A stretch of 64,000 nt of DNA from Acidobacteriota bacterium (lineage in GTDB: Bacteria; Acidobacteriota; Terriglobia; Terriglobales; Acidobacteriaceae), in the NCBI GenBank assembly GCA_003225175.1, contig QIBA01000044.1, positions 1 to 64,000 on the forward strand. The letters run 5' to 3'. The notes under the pieces are model-generated. The model was given only the letters and a program-made list of their open reading frames with translations, did not search any database and was not told where the DNA came from. Below are positions 28,374-36,878 of the stretch, one piece after another. A program made the translations under genes and the position numbers. Position 1 is the stretch's first letter, and each line of letters opens with the position of its first letter.

Positions 28374-28511
28374 TGGTTTACTGTGGCTCTGGAGTCGGGG
28401 TACCGTCTCCTGCTTTCGCCTGAAGTTTCAGCCTAGGCAATCTTAAAGCAAAGCAGCCATTGTGCCAGTGGTGAAAGAACCGAGTTTTTCATCGGATTCG
28501 CATGGAGAAGA

Positions 28512-28961
28512 TTAGGTCGCCGTATCGAGGTGGAAGGACTCGGTATATTGCTCAACGGGATAGCCTTTCGCTTTCCACGCGGCCAGGCCGCCACTTAGAA
28601 ATTTGATCCGGGAAAAATTCAAGGACAGTGCACGGTGCAGAACTTCCTTGCTGGTTTTGTCGCTGGGGCATGTGCAGTAGACGACTGAGTCTTTGTCCTT
28701 AGGAATCAGCAACGGCTTTTCAAGCACTTCTTTTGGCGGAATCCGCCTCGCGCCCGGAATGATCTGGGCATTGGCCAGCAAATCAAGCGGTTGGCGAACA
28801 TCAAAAACGAGGATCTCCCGATTTGAATTCATCCGTTGGTGAAGCTCCTCGGCTGTGATTCTGTGCTGATCGAACTCGTCGCGGTCCCTCCTGCGTCTGA
28901 TCCATATAACGAGCACAAAAAGAAGTACCGCAGCGCCAAGAATTGTCAGAATGAGTCCCAT
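28512..28961 (-). CDS. membrane-anchored rhodanese-like protein
   Basis: About 149 residues from ATG 28961 (another in-frame start at 28979). One N-terminal membrane helix (LILTILGAAVLLFVLVIWIRRRR) anchors a rhodanese domain: ITAEELHQRMNSNREILVFDVRQPLDLLANAQIIPGARRIP, active-site loop VVYCTCPSDKTSKEVLHRAL with the catalytic Cys in YCTCPSD, and RIKFLSGGLAAWKAKGYPVE. Rhodanese domains transfer sulfane sulfur or sense thiol state. It follows the VKOR gene after 27 bases on the same strand, so a joint thiol-redox role is likely. Confidence 0.85.
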   Translation of the reverse strand: MGLILTILGAAVLLFVLVIWIRRRRDRDEFDQHRITAEELHQRMNSNREILVFDVRQPLDLLANAQIIPGARRIPPKEVLEKPLLIPKDKDSVVYCTCPSDKTSKEVLHRALSLNFSRIKFLSGGLAAWKAKGYPVEQYTESFHLDTAT

Positions 28962-28988
28962 GGTTGTGTCTCGCTCCAAAGAATCCCA

Positions 28989-29417
28989 TTAATCGGATCG
29001 CGCCCTCCGCCTTGCTAAGACTGCCGACAAAATGGCGACGACGAACAGGGTAGCGATGATCCCTTGCGAAGTCACGCAGTAGATGCACCAAACCCCGAGC
29101 TTTTTCCACTCGATCCAGGTCAGGCGCAAGGAAAACAACAGGCCAATGAGTGCCATGAGGGCCGTTGTCCGAGGCAAGCGCCCGGCGAAAGCGGCGAGGA
29201 GCGCGTATCCCACGCTGCCGACGAGCGCCACCGGAACGCCGCCCAGAGTAGCGTAGGGGCTGTGATTTACGATACCGCAGTCCCACTTGTCATTGATGCT
29301 GCAGGGTGAAGGTCTAGTGTTGTAGTGCTCGCCAAGGGCAAGTCCCGACACAATGACGCCAGCGAGGCAGAGAACAACGATTACTGCCGTGAGCGTTGCC
29401 TTGATTGCAGAAGTCAT
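28989..29417 (-). CDS. vitamin K epoxide reductase (VKOR) family protein
   Basis: 142 residues with four to five membrane helices. The VKOR cysteine pairs are present: C39 and C47 in PCSINDKWDCGIVNHSPYATLGGVPVALVG, including the conserved Ser after them, and the quinone-side CIYC in WCIYCVTSQGII. VKOR oxidises a periplasmic partner thiol (DsbA-like) and passes electrons to quinone, replacing DsbB. No DsbA-like fusion here. First gene of the pair with the rhodanese gene. Confidence 0.92.
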   Translation of the reverse strand: MTSAIKATLTAVIVVLCLAGVIVSGLALGEHYNTRPSPCSINDKWDCGIVNHSPYATLGGVPVALVGSVGYALLAAFAGRLPRTTALMALIGLLFSLRLTWIEWKKLGVWCIYCVTSQGIIATLFVVAILSAVLARRRARSD

Positions 29418-29469
29418 TTGTCGGTTGTATCAGCACAGATGTTGGAGGCGTTTTGGGATCGACGCTGGA

Positions 29470-30462
29470 TCACTGCAGGTTCTTATGAGCCTGAATTCCG
29501 CCCTCAATGGTTAGCGGAATTGGAACCATGCGTTCCACACGATGGTAGCCCATCCGATGGATAGCATACATAACCATCGTTTGCGCCGAGTTCACGATGA
29601 CTGCGAGCCCTATCTGTCCTCCCCAACCCTGGTTGACAAATGGGCGAGCAATGGGATTTCCCTCTGCATCGGAGCAGACCCAGGACAGCTCAGCGGGGTG
29701 AGTGCGCCAACAATTCTTGAGCCTCCTCTGCGTGGTGACGGCGTCGGCGGTCTGGGCGAGGAGGCCGGCTGTCATCAAAGCAATGTTGAACCGATCGAAA
29801 AATTTGTGAGTCGGATTTCCGCTGGGACGTTCAAAAAAGGCCTCTTTGCCGAAGCGATAGGAGGCGCCCAGACTGCTCTGAAGGTCGTGCGTGATCGGGC
29901 GCACATACCCGGATGTGCTTGTAGGCCGTACCAGGGTATCGCCCAATTCTGCGCTAAGTGTGACCCGGGGACTCAACGTGTATCCAATTCCGCCGGTAAG
30001 GCCGAAAGCGAAGAAGTTTCGCCTGCCATAAGTAAATTTGAGATCTGTAAATGAGGTCGGCGGGAAGTTGATGAAGTGCAAATCGGTTTGAGCATGGCTC
30101 CAGCTCACGAATCCGGGGCGCGCCTTTGTAAAGAATGTAAACCGCCGACCCCGTATGCTCGCTCTCGGCCCAATCTGAGCCTCGTTCAGCCGGCCTCCGT
30201 AGGTCCCGCTGGGGAACGGCGTCGAGGAAGGAGACCAGGCTAGCGCGGCGTCAATCGCGAAGTGCTGATTCAAATTGAAAGTAAACTCCGGCCCGATCAT
30301 CCATTTCGTTGCTGGACACCCGCTGCAACCTGCGGTATGTCCTTCGATTCGGAGAGTCGTGGTCTGCGAAGTGAGTTCAAAACGCCGATAGCTTTGCGCA
30401 TAGGACGACACTGAAGCGATTACAAGGACGACGAAAAGGGCGAGGGAAGGAATTGTCGGCAT
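29470..30462 (-). CDS. outer-membrane beta-barrel-like protein with extra C-terminal region
   Basis: 330 residues with signal peptide (LALFVVLVIASVSSYAQ). Residues 25-215 read as an eight-strand OmpA-like barrel: alternating hydrophobic strands such as WMIGPEFTFNLNQHFAIDAALAW, FFAFGLTGGIGYTLSPRVTLSAELGDTLV and LQSSLGASYRFG. Residues 225-330 differ: FDRFNIALMTAGLLAQTADAVTTQRRLKN and GQIGLAVIVNSAQTMVMYAIHRMGYHRVER look like membrane helices, an odd companion for a barrel. Two Cys pairs (HTAGCSGCP and NCWR..WVCSD) may be disulfides. Function unknown. Confidence 0.6.
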   Translation of the reverse strand: MPTIPSLALFVVLVIASVSSYAQSYRRFELTSQTTTLRIEGHTAGCSGCPATKWMIGPEFTFNLNQHFAIDAALAWSPSSTPFPSGTYGGRLNEAQIGPRASIRGRRFTFFTKARPGFVSWSHAQTDLHFINFPPTSFTDLKFTYGRRNFFAFGLTGGIGYTLSPRVTLSAELGDTLVRPTSTSGYVRPITHDLQSSLGASYRFGKEAFFERPSGNPTHKFFDRFNIALMTAGLLAQTADAVTTQRRLKNCWRTHPAELSWVCSDAEGNPIARPFVNQGWGGQIGLAVIVNSAQTMVMYAIHRMGYHRVERMVPIPLTIEGGIQAHKNLQ

Positions 30463-30537
30463 TCCGAAAATGAGAATCCGTTTCCGCTCTCGGAGTAACT
30501 CGGATTTTGGAAAAAAGTTTCGGAAAATGAAAACCGA

Positions 30538-31209
30538 CTAGATCGAATTAACCAGCGCCAGGGTGAACCCGTCGTACCCTTTGCTTCCGACTGTCTGAAT
30601 AGTTGTGGCGGTCACACGTTTCTCGCTAGCCAGCATTTCGTTCAGGCGGCGAACGCCTTGGACGTCTTCGTCGCGACTGTCTGCCTCGATCACCGCACCC
30701 TTGCGAACCACGTTGTCCACGATAATCAGGCTGCTGGGGCGCGAGAGCTTGAGCGACCAATGGAAGTACTCTGGGATGCTGGCTTTGTCGGCATCGATGA
30801 AGGTCAGATCGAACGGGCCCCTCGCCTCGGCAACCAGCTTAGGCAGCGTGTCGATGGCGCGCCCAAGTCGGATTTCCACTTTCTTTATGAGTCCCGCACG
30901 TTCGATGCTGCTGCGCGCAACTTCAGCATGCTTCGGATTCAGCTCCAGGCTGACGAGGCGGCCGTCTTCTGGGAGCGCTCGCGCCAGCCAGATAGTGCTG
31001 TAGCCGCCAAGCGTTCCAATCTCCAGGATTCGGCGGGCCTGCACCAAGCGTGCGAATATCTGCAGCAGCTTGCCCTGATTCGGGGTTACCGCGATCGCGG
31101 GGAGTTCCGCCTTGACGCTCGCTTCGATTGCTGCATCGAGAGCCGCGTCCGAAAGTACGACGGTTTGACTTATGTAATCGTCGACTGCAGTCCATTGCTC
31201 CTGATTCAT
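30538..31209 (-). CDS. class I SAM-dependent O-methyltransferase
   Basis: 223 residues, the full length of O-methyltransferase family 3 (caffeoyl-CoA/catechol type). Motif I is ARRILEIGTLGGYSTIWLARAL, followed by VSLELNPKHAEVARSSIERAGL, the acidic metal-site region FDLTFIDADKASIPEYFHWSLKL, and LIIVDNVVRKGAV, giving the Asp, Asp, Asn metal triad of the family. It methylates catechol-like hydroxyls; substrate unknown. Stands alone. Confidence 0.9.
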   Translation of the reverse strand: MNQEQWTAVDDYISQTVVLSDAALDAAIEASVKAELPAIAVTPNQGKLLQIFARLVQARRILEIGTLGGYSTIWLARALPEDGRLVSLELNPKHAEVARSSIERAGLIKKVEIRLGRAIDTLPKLVAEARGPFDLTFIDADKASIPEYFHWSLKLSRPSSLIIVDNVVRKGAVIEADSRDEDVQGVRRLNEMLASEKRVTATTIQTVGSKGYDGFTLALVNSI

Positions 31210-31547
31210 GCATTCATTTCAACACAAAAAATCTTCGACTCCGAATTCGCTGGGCTTTTCCTATTAACTTTCTGAGTTGCGCAGAAATTGGCAGTAACTG
31301 CTTTGCCGATTGGGAGATAGGAAAAATTCCACAGAATTCCCTCTCAGTTCCCTGCTGGAACGAAAACTGCAAATTTGGGCAAAATTCGATGATTTCGCAG
31401 CCGAATTCGCAAACAACACTGTTCTTGCTTCTGTTTTGTCGATATTTGGAGTTATCTCAAGGCTACCGTGTTTGTTGGTGTCCATGCGGGACAGGTCTTG
31501 GCAACTTCATCTTCAAGTTAACGGCAAGCTCGGGAGGTCTCCTAGGG
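31210..31547. other. intergenic, no feature recognised
   Basis: About 340 bases between two genes read leftward. It is visibly A/T-richer than its flanks and contains many aattc/gaatt words, but I see no RNA, terminator or small gene. Confidence 0.4.
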
Positions 31548-32390
31548 TTATTCGGTAACGGAAATCTTGCCCCTCAACAAATCCTGCATGTCATCAATCT
31601 TGTCAGACATCATATTCAGCTTGCGTGCCAAGCCCTGAATCTGGAATTCGGACCGTCGATTCACTTCAAAGTCCAGTTCGCTGCGCACCCTGTCCTTCAC
31701 GTCTTGCCGGTTCTGACTCATCATGATGATCGGCGCCTGGATCGCCGCCAGCATGGAGAGGAAGAGATTAAGAAGAATGAAGGGATAGGGATCCCAGGCT
31801 TCGCGCCCAAGAACAACGTTGAACATCGTATAGATAATGAGCAGCACACCGCAGGTGATGATGAACTTCCACGATCCACCGAACCGGGCAACGTTATCGG
31901 CGACTACTTCGCCAAACGTAGTCTTTTCCTCGATCAACTCGTTGGGATTGCGCGCGGCACGCAGGCGGACGAGTTCCTGCGAGCTATGAAACTGGCGGCC
32001 TAGCACCGTAAGCATATCCATTCCGGAGTGAGGCTTCCGTTCCAGCAAGACGGCTATGTCCTTGCGGTCTACTTCTATGCATACCGAGAGCTCAACGGCA
32101 ATTGCGTAGCTTTTGTGGTGCGAGCCGTCGAGCATGGAGGCAAAGCCAAAGAACTCGCCTTGGGCGGGCTCATCGATCACGACCTCCTGGTCGTCCTGAT
32201 CGAGGGTGGCCACTCGAACCTTTCCCGAAACGAGAATGTAACCGCGGCCACCTTCATCGCCAATCTTGTAGATTCGCTGCCGCGATACAAACTGTTTCAT
32301 CTCGACCTGGCTTGCCAGAACTGCTGCCTCATCATCGTCCAAAAGGGCGAACAGTGGAACGTTTCTCAACAGCTCTCGATCACAGGACAT
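31548..32390 (-). CDS. cyclic nucleotide-binding domain fused to DUF1003 membrane domain
   Basis: About 280 residues from ATG 32390 after GAGGTGATC. Residues 5-125 are a CRP-type cNMP-binding domain (LFALLDDDEAAVLASQVEMKQFVSRQRIYKIGDEGGRGYILVSGKVRV; the phosphate cassette reads GEFFGFASMLDGSHHKSYAIAV, with the Glu and a Ser/Tyr in place of the usual Arg). Residues 165-280 are DUF1003: two helices (FIITCGVLLIIYTMFNVVL, PFILLNLFLSMLAAIQAPIIMMSQNRQD) and a coiled-coil tail. The missing cassette Arg makes cAMP binding doubtful. Confidence 0.85.
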   Translation of the reverse strand: MSCDRELLRNVPLFALLDDDEAAVLASQVEMKQFVSRQRIYKIGDEGGRGYILVSGKVRVATLDQDDQEVVIDEPAQGEFFGFASMLDGSHHKSYAIAVELSVCIEVDRKDIAVLLERKPHSGMDMLTVLGRQFHSSQELVRLRAARNPNELIEEKTTFGEVVADNVARFGGSWKFIITCGVLLIIYTMFNVVLGREAWDPYPFILLNLFLSMLAAIQAPIIMMSQNRQDVKDRVRSELDFEVNRRSEFQIQGLARKLNMMSDKIDDMQDLLRGKISVTE

Positions 32391-32439
32391 GATCACCTCA
32401 CCACTTCAAGATAAGCAGTAACTATGAATTGTCTCTAAA

Positions 32440-32471
32440 CAAAAGAGAAGCCCCGGTTACGACCGGGGCTT
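32440..32471 (-). terminator. intrinsic terminator of the PP2C-FHA pair
   Basis: A nine-pair stem AAGCCCCGG / CCGGGGCTT with a six-base loop; on the reverse strand it is followed by CTCTTTTG. It lies 44 bases after the stop of the FHA gene and matches the direction of that transcript. Confidence 0.75.
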
Positions 32472-32514
32472 GAACTCGGAAACCTTGTATTCTGTCCCAA
32501 ACACAAGACGCGCT

Positions 32515-33288
32515 TTAGGCCTGAAATCCGAATGTCATCTTGATCCCAGCGACTTCGACGATGTCTCCATCGGCCAGAGCTCGTTGGCCGGAGATTTCTT
32601 CATCATTGATCTTTAGTTTTATGCGTTTTTCTGAGGCTGCGATGAAGTAACCGTTCTCTCGCTTCGAGATCAGAGCAGCCATTTTTGGAGCAAACCATCC
32701 TTTGAGCTTGATGGTCGCCATATCGGATCTCCCAATCACCGTCATCTTGCTGGTGAGTACATATTGCGTCTCGTCGGTCTTTCCACTCAGGATGATAAGC
32801 GTTCCAACTTTCTCAGCTGCAGACAAGCTCGAATACTGGCGCGTAGGACTTGGTCCCGGTTCACCGATTGTGGCTTGTGCTTGAACGTTTGAGAGACGCT
32901 CTTTCATTCCTTTTGTATCGAGCATTACCGTGGGATCGAGTTTCGGCATCGGGGCGGCGGAAGGCGCAATAGCGACAGACTTCCCAGAACGATCCTCCCG
33001 AAAGTCCTCCTTGAAAGACAGAATGTGTTTTCCGATCAGCACGTTGTCCCCGTCTTTCAGAGCGCGACGGTTGACCCGAGCATTATTGACGTATGTCCCA
33101 TTCAGGGAATTATTGTCTTCGATAACGAACTTATCGTTATCCCAATAGATTTTTGCGTGATGACCGGAGACGGCGAGATTATCGACTTGGATCACATTGT
33201 CCGGAAGACGGCCGATGGTCGTAACTCCCTGGGAGAGTGGAATCTCTTTCAGCACCGCTTGCTCGAACTTTAGGAAGAGTTTTGCCAT
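32515..33288 (-). CDS. double FHA-domain protein
   Basis: 257 residues from ATG 33288, which has GGAGGGCAATC before it. Residues 1-95 are a forkhead-associated domain: VTTIGRLPDNVIQVDNLAVSGHHAKIYWDNDKFVIEDNNSLNGTYVNNARVNRRALKDGDNVLIGKHILSF, with the GR, SGHHA and NGTYVN phosphothreonine-binding signatures. Residues 160-255 form a second, more divergent FHA (MTVIGRSDMATIKLKGWFAPKMAALI...GQRALADGDIVEVAGIKMTFGF), lacking the SxxH motif. It overlaps the end of the PP2C gene by 19 bases, so the two are coupled; a Ser/Thr kinase partner is not in the window. Confidence 0.9.
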   Translation of the reverse strand: MAKLFLKFEQAVLKEIPLSQGVTTIGRLPDNVIQVDNLAVSGHHAKIYWDNDKFVIEDNNSLNGTYVNNARVNRRALKDGDNVLIGKHILSFKEDFREDRSGKSVAIAPSAAPMPKLDPTVMLDTKGMKERLSNVQAQATIGEPGPSPTRQYSSLSAAEKVGTLIILSGKTDETQYVLTSKMTVIGRSDMATIKLKGWFAPKMAALISKRENGYFIAASEKRIKLKINDEEISGQRALADGDIVEVAGIKMTFGFQA

Positions 33289-34103
33289 GATTGCCCTCCG
33301 CCGAGCAGGAAGTTGAGGAATCTCTGGTACCACGGCACTTCAACCACTCGCAGCAGCAGACAAGTAATGTTATCGTCCCCACCTTTTTCTTTGGCTGCTT
33401 TGATCAAATCTTCGCATGCCGTATCAAGAGAAGGCGAGTTCTCAAGGATCGTTTTGATCACATTCTCCTTTACCAGTTTGGTAAGGCCATCAGTAGCGAG
33501 AAGGTAGACATCGCCACGCAGAGCAATTAGCTCCTGAATGTCGGGCTCTACCGCCTCCTCCGAACCAAGCGCCCGGATGATGATGTTCTGCATTTCGGAC
33601 TTCTCGGCTTCTTCCATGCTGATCAAGCCACGCCGCACCTGCTCCATCACAAGCGAATGATCTTGGGTGAGCTGCTCAAGCACGCCGTTACGAAGCCGGT
33701 AGATGCGGCTATCACCTGCGTGAGCGATGGTGAGAAAGTTTTCCTGAAGGAGGGCTGCAACGACGGTTGATCCCATTCCCTGCTGCGATTCCTTAGCTTG
33801 TCCAGCTTCGTAGATCGCAGCATTTGCCCGCCGGATCGCATTCAAAAGCTGCCGGCCCGCAGCTGACATATCGGCGGGCGCCTCGCCGAATTCCGGATAA
33901 TTACCGGTGTCTTTGCCTTCTCGAAAATAACCGAGCATGAGGTCGACACCCATCTTGCTGGCGACTTCGCCAGCAAGGGCGCCGCCCATGCCATCGCAAA
34001 CAACGTAGAGGCACACTCGCTGATCCCAGCCGAGGTTATCCTCATTGTTCCTGCGGATACACCCAATGTCGGTCTTGCCGGATATTTCAGCCGCCAGGCT
34101 CAT
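33270..34103 (-). CDS. PP2C-type serine/threonine protein phosphatase
   Basis: 277 residues. PPM/PP2C motifs in order: GKTDIGCIRRNNEDNLGWD, LYVVCDGMGGALAGEVAS, MGSTVVAALLQENFLTIAHAGDSRIYRLRNGVLEQLTQDHS, IIRALGSEEAVEPDI, GDVYLLATDGLTKLV, and KGGDDNITCLLLRV; the metal-binding Asp residues of DGMGG, TDGL and GGDDN are all present. Reverses Ser/Thr kinase signalling. The C-terminal 25 residues (YQRFLNFLLGGGQSWQNSS) are an unusual amphipathic tail. Co-transcribed with the FHA protein, a common pairing in kinase modules. Confidence 0.93.
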   Translation of the reverse strand: MSLAAEISGKTDIGCIRRNNEDNLGWDQRVCLYVVCDGMGGALAGEVASKMGVDLMLGYFREGKDTGNYPEFGEAPADMSAAGRQLLNAIRRANAAIYEAGQAKESQQGMGSTVVAALLQENFLTIAHAGDSRIYRLRNGVLEQLTQDHSLVMEQVRRGLISMEEAEKSEMQNIIIRALGSEEAVEPDIQELIALRGDVYLLATDGLTKLVKENVIKTILENSPSLDTACEDLIKAAKEKGGDDNITCLLLRVVEVPWYQRFLNFLLGGGQSWQNSS

Positions 34104-34543
34104 GCGAGCGTCGAGGGATCTCCTTTTCTACCGTGAACTTCGAATTTGGGTTTTGAGATCGTTACAGCCGCTGTTGCGCCCCATCATTTAAGCATTGCTG
34201 CGACTGCCGGGGATAGCCAAAGAATTTCCGCCGCAAACTCCACCGGTGGCGCCCGCTATGCCGCCTTCGCGCTGTAACTTGCACGATAACTCTGCCACAC
34301 CAGCGAGTGGAAATTTTTCACCGGAAGACTGGAATTTCAGCAGTTTATGAGTCTTGTAGCTCGCGGATTTTACTGAGGAATTTGAACAAGACGCAAGGGA
34401 AATCGCTGCTGAGAGCATTACCGATCAATCATCGCTTCGAAGGAGACCTAGGGAATCCTGATTCGTCAGGCGACATACGCTTTTGCTTCCTCAACTGTTT
34501 TGCTTAGGGTTTATCCTGTTTCGCTCCTGAAAGGGTAAGCCTG
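34104..34543. other. intergenic, no feature recognised
   Basis: About 440 bases between the divergent PP2C and amidohydrolase genes; it must hold both promoters. No RNA gene or repeat was recognised, and short ORFs there look non-coding. Confidence 0.4.
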
Positions 34544-35959
34544 ATGCGATTTGCTTCTCTGCTTCTGTTCTGTTCTCCGGTTCTGGCTCAAACACCGGCT
34601 CCGGATGTGAAGGCCTATATCAAGTACGACCAACCCGTAATTGTGTTAAACCACGTCCGTGTGATCGATGGAACTGGGTCGCCTGTGAAAAATGACCAGA
34701 TGTTGGTGATCTCAGGCGGAAAAATCCAAAGTATTTCCGCTGCGAACGAAAAGACTCCAGCAGGGGCGCAGGTGCTCGATCTCACTGGCGATAGCCTGCT
34801 ACCAGGGCTTGTTGGAATGCATGATCATATGTACTTTCCCGCGCCCGGCAGGAACCTGCCAATGTATCCCGAGCACGCTTGGAGCTTTCCGCGCCTATAT
34901 CTTGCCGGAGGAGTGACGACGATCCGAACCACCGGTTCGGTGGAACCGTATACGGACCTTCAACTCAAAAAGGACATCGACTCAGGCAAGAGTCCTGGGC
35001 CCAAGATGCATGTCACCGGTCCGTATTTGGAAGGCAAGGGCGCATACACTCCGCAGATGCACGAACTTCAGGACGCGGACGACTCACGCCGCACAGTGAA
35101 TTACTGGATCGATGAAGGCGTGACTAGTTTCAAGGCCTATATGAACATCACGCACGACCAACTTCAGGCCGCCGTTGAAGAAGCACATAAACGCAAGCTG
35201 AAGGTAACAGGGCATCTCTGTTCCATTGGCTTCCGTGAAGCCGCAACTATCGGCATTGACGATCTGGAACATGGGATCGTCGTCGACTCGGAATTTGCGC
35301 CCGGCAAGCAGCCCGATAAGTGCCCCCCGCAAAAAGATATTCGTGACACGCTACTGAAGCTCGACATCGGTAGCGAGCAGGTCCAATCGATGATCAAAGA
35401 CTTGGTGTCGAGCCACGTAGCGATGACTTCAACTCTTCCGGTGTTTGAAGGCTTCGTCCCTAATCGGCCGCCATTACGTCAGGGAAATTTAGATGCCATG
35501 CTGCCTGAAGCCCGCGAGCAATATCTTGCCACGCGAAACAACATGGCAAAGAACGCCGCTCAATCTCCCTGGCCTGTGTTGTTCAAAAAGGAGATGGAAT
35601 TTGAATACGCCTTTGCGAAAGCGGGAGGACTGCTGCTGTCTGGGCTGGATCCGACGGGTAATGGTGCCGTTGTGGCAGGCTATGGAGACCAACGCGAAGT
35701 AGAACTGCTCGTCGAAGCTGGATTCGCTCCTCTCGAAGCGATTCGAATCGCAACGTACAATGGCGCCCAGTATTTGGGCGAATTGGACCATATTGGAACA
35801 CTCGCGGCAGGCAAGCAAGCCGACATCGTGGTTGTGAAAGGCGACCCTTCAAGCAAGATTTCAGATATCGAGAACGTCGAAGTCGTGTTCAAAGATGGAG
35901 TAGGTTACGATCCAGCAAAGCTGGTCAAGGATGCGAACGGTTTCGTCGGTTTAAAGTAG
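34544..35959 (+). CDS. exported metal-dependent amidohydrolase
   Basis: 471 residues with signal peptide (FASLLLFCSPVLAQ). Imidazolonepropionase-like amidohydrolase of the ATZ/TRZ kind: VLNHVRVIDGTGSPVKNDQMLVISGGKI, metal-site HDH in LLPGLVGMHDHMYF, GVTSFKAYMNITHD with the probable carboxylated Lys, KVTGHLCSIGF, IDDLEHG, and GLDPTGNG with the catalytic Asp. C-terminal LDHIGTLAAGKQADIVVVKGDP is typical. Such periplasmic members often act as prolidase-like or cyclic-amide hydrolases; the substrate is unknown. Confidence 0.88.
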   Translation: MRFASLLLFCSPVLAQTPAPDVKAYIKYDQPVIVLNHVRVIDGTGSPVKNDQMLVISGGKIQSISAANEKTPAGAQVLDLTGDSLLPGLVGMHDHMYFPAPGRNLPMYPEHAWSFPRLYLAGGVTTIRTTGSVEPYTDLQLKKDIDSGKSPGPKMHVTGPYLEGKGAYTPQMHELQDADDSRRTVNYWIDEGVTSFKAYMNITHDQLQAAVEEAHKRKLKVTGHLCSIGFREAATIGIDDLEHGIVVDSEFAPGKQPDKCPPQKDIRDTLLKLDIGSEQVQSMIKDLVSSHVAMTSTLPVFEGFVPNRPPLRQGNLDAMLPEAREQYLATRNNMAKNAAQSPWPVLFKKEMEFEYAFAKAGGLLLSGLDPTGNGAVVAGYGDQREVELLVEAGFAPLEAIRIATYNGAQYLGELDHIGTLAAGKQADIVVVKGDPSSKISDIENVEVVFKDGVGYDPAKLVKDANGFVGLK

Positions 35960-36087
35960 ATTCATACGACGCGCGGCGAACAACCAAAGCTAACCACGAA
36001 GGAGCCGGAATTAACCAACACAAGTTGCTGTAGCTTCGTCCTTCCTGGTTTCATCCCACTTTCGGCTGCCTCGGCACTGAAGAGCTC

Positions 36088-36813
36088 CTACCCAGAACGT
36101 CCGTGACCTTGATCTTCCATCTTGGTCTTGGCATTGACTCGGGCAGTAATCTCATTCCGCACTTCCCACAACTCTTTATAGAGCACGTGCTCTTGCCGTT
36201 GTCTGAGAATCTCTACCGGCCGACCGGTTGTGCCGAGAACGTCGCCGCCGATGATTCGATGTGCAAGCTTCAGGTGATGAAAACGAAAAAGCTGAACGCG
36301 CTCGTCGAAATCGAGTAACTTCTCGGCTACCTCGTGAAGCCCCAGAAATTCGTCACTGCGCCTGTAGAGTTGCTCAACGGTCATTCCCGCCCTATCAAGC
36401 TGATCGAAAAATGATTGTCCCAATCTGGGCGCCAAATGTAGTAGGGAAAGAAAACCCGGAGAATCCAAGCCGCTGCCGTGACCGAGTCCGGCGCGGATGA
36501 GGTGGTATTCATACGGCGTGAGCGTCTCGAGAATGTTCAGCAGGTCGATGACGCGATCAAGCATGCGAAAGGATCTGTCCATCAGCTTGACTGCTCGAAC
36601 GTAATCCCCTGCCCCGATCGCCTCACGCGACCGTTCCAACTCATTCGCGGCACCTTTCAGCAGCAACTCCGATGCCTGGTGCACGACCTGAAACATCAGC
36701 TCATCGGGATGCGAGCGCTGCTCCGGCGACTTCTGCAGTGCGAGTAACTCGTCGGTCCGAAGATAACGTTCGTAATCCGTAGCCCCCGCGCCAGGCAGGA
36801 TCGGTTGTGTCAT
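36088..36813 (-). CDS. tryptophan 2,3-dioxygenase-like protein
   Basis: About 241 residues from ATG 36813; a TTG at 36882 overlaps the stop of the upstream ABC gene and would add 23 basic residues. The body aligns by eye with tryptophan 2,3-dioxygenase: TDYERYLRTDELLALQKSPE, HPDELMFQVVHQASELLLKG, RVIDLLNILETLTPYEYHLIR, and the probable haem-ligand region QLFRFHHLKLAHRIIG. The usual substrate loop GTGGTSG is changed to GTTGRPVEIL, so this may be a divergent member. TDO opens the indole ring to N-formylkynurenine; no other kynurenine-pathway gene is in the window. Confidence 0.8.
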   Translation of the reverse strand: MTQPILPGAGATDYERYLRTDELLALQKSPEQRSHPDELMFQVVHQASELLLKGAANELERSREAIGAGDYVRAVKLMDRSFRMLDRVIDLLNILETLTPYEYHLIRAGLGHGSGLDSPGFLSLLHLAPRLGQSFFDQLDRAGMTVEQLYRRSDEFLGLHEVAEKLLDFDERVQLFRFHHLKLAHRIIGGDVLGTTGRPVEILRQRQEHVLYKELWEVRNEITARVNAKTKMEDQGHGRSG

Positions 36814-36878
36814 CTCGCGATTTTGAGGAACTAGTGGTTGCTGTGTACGAAGCTTTTGCTTCGTCTGCCGCTTCCGAC

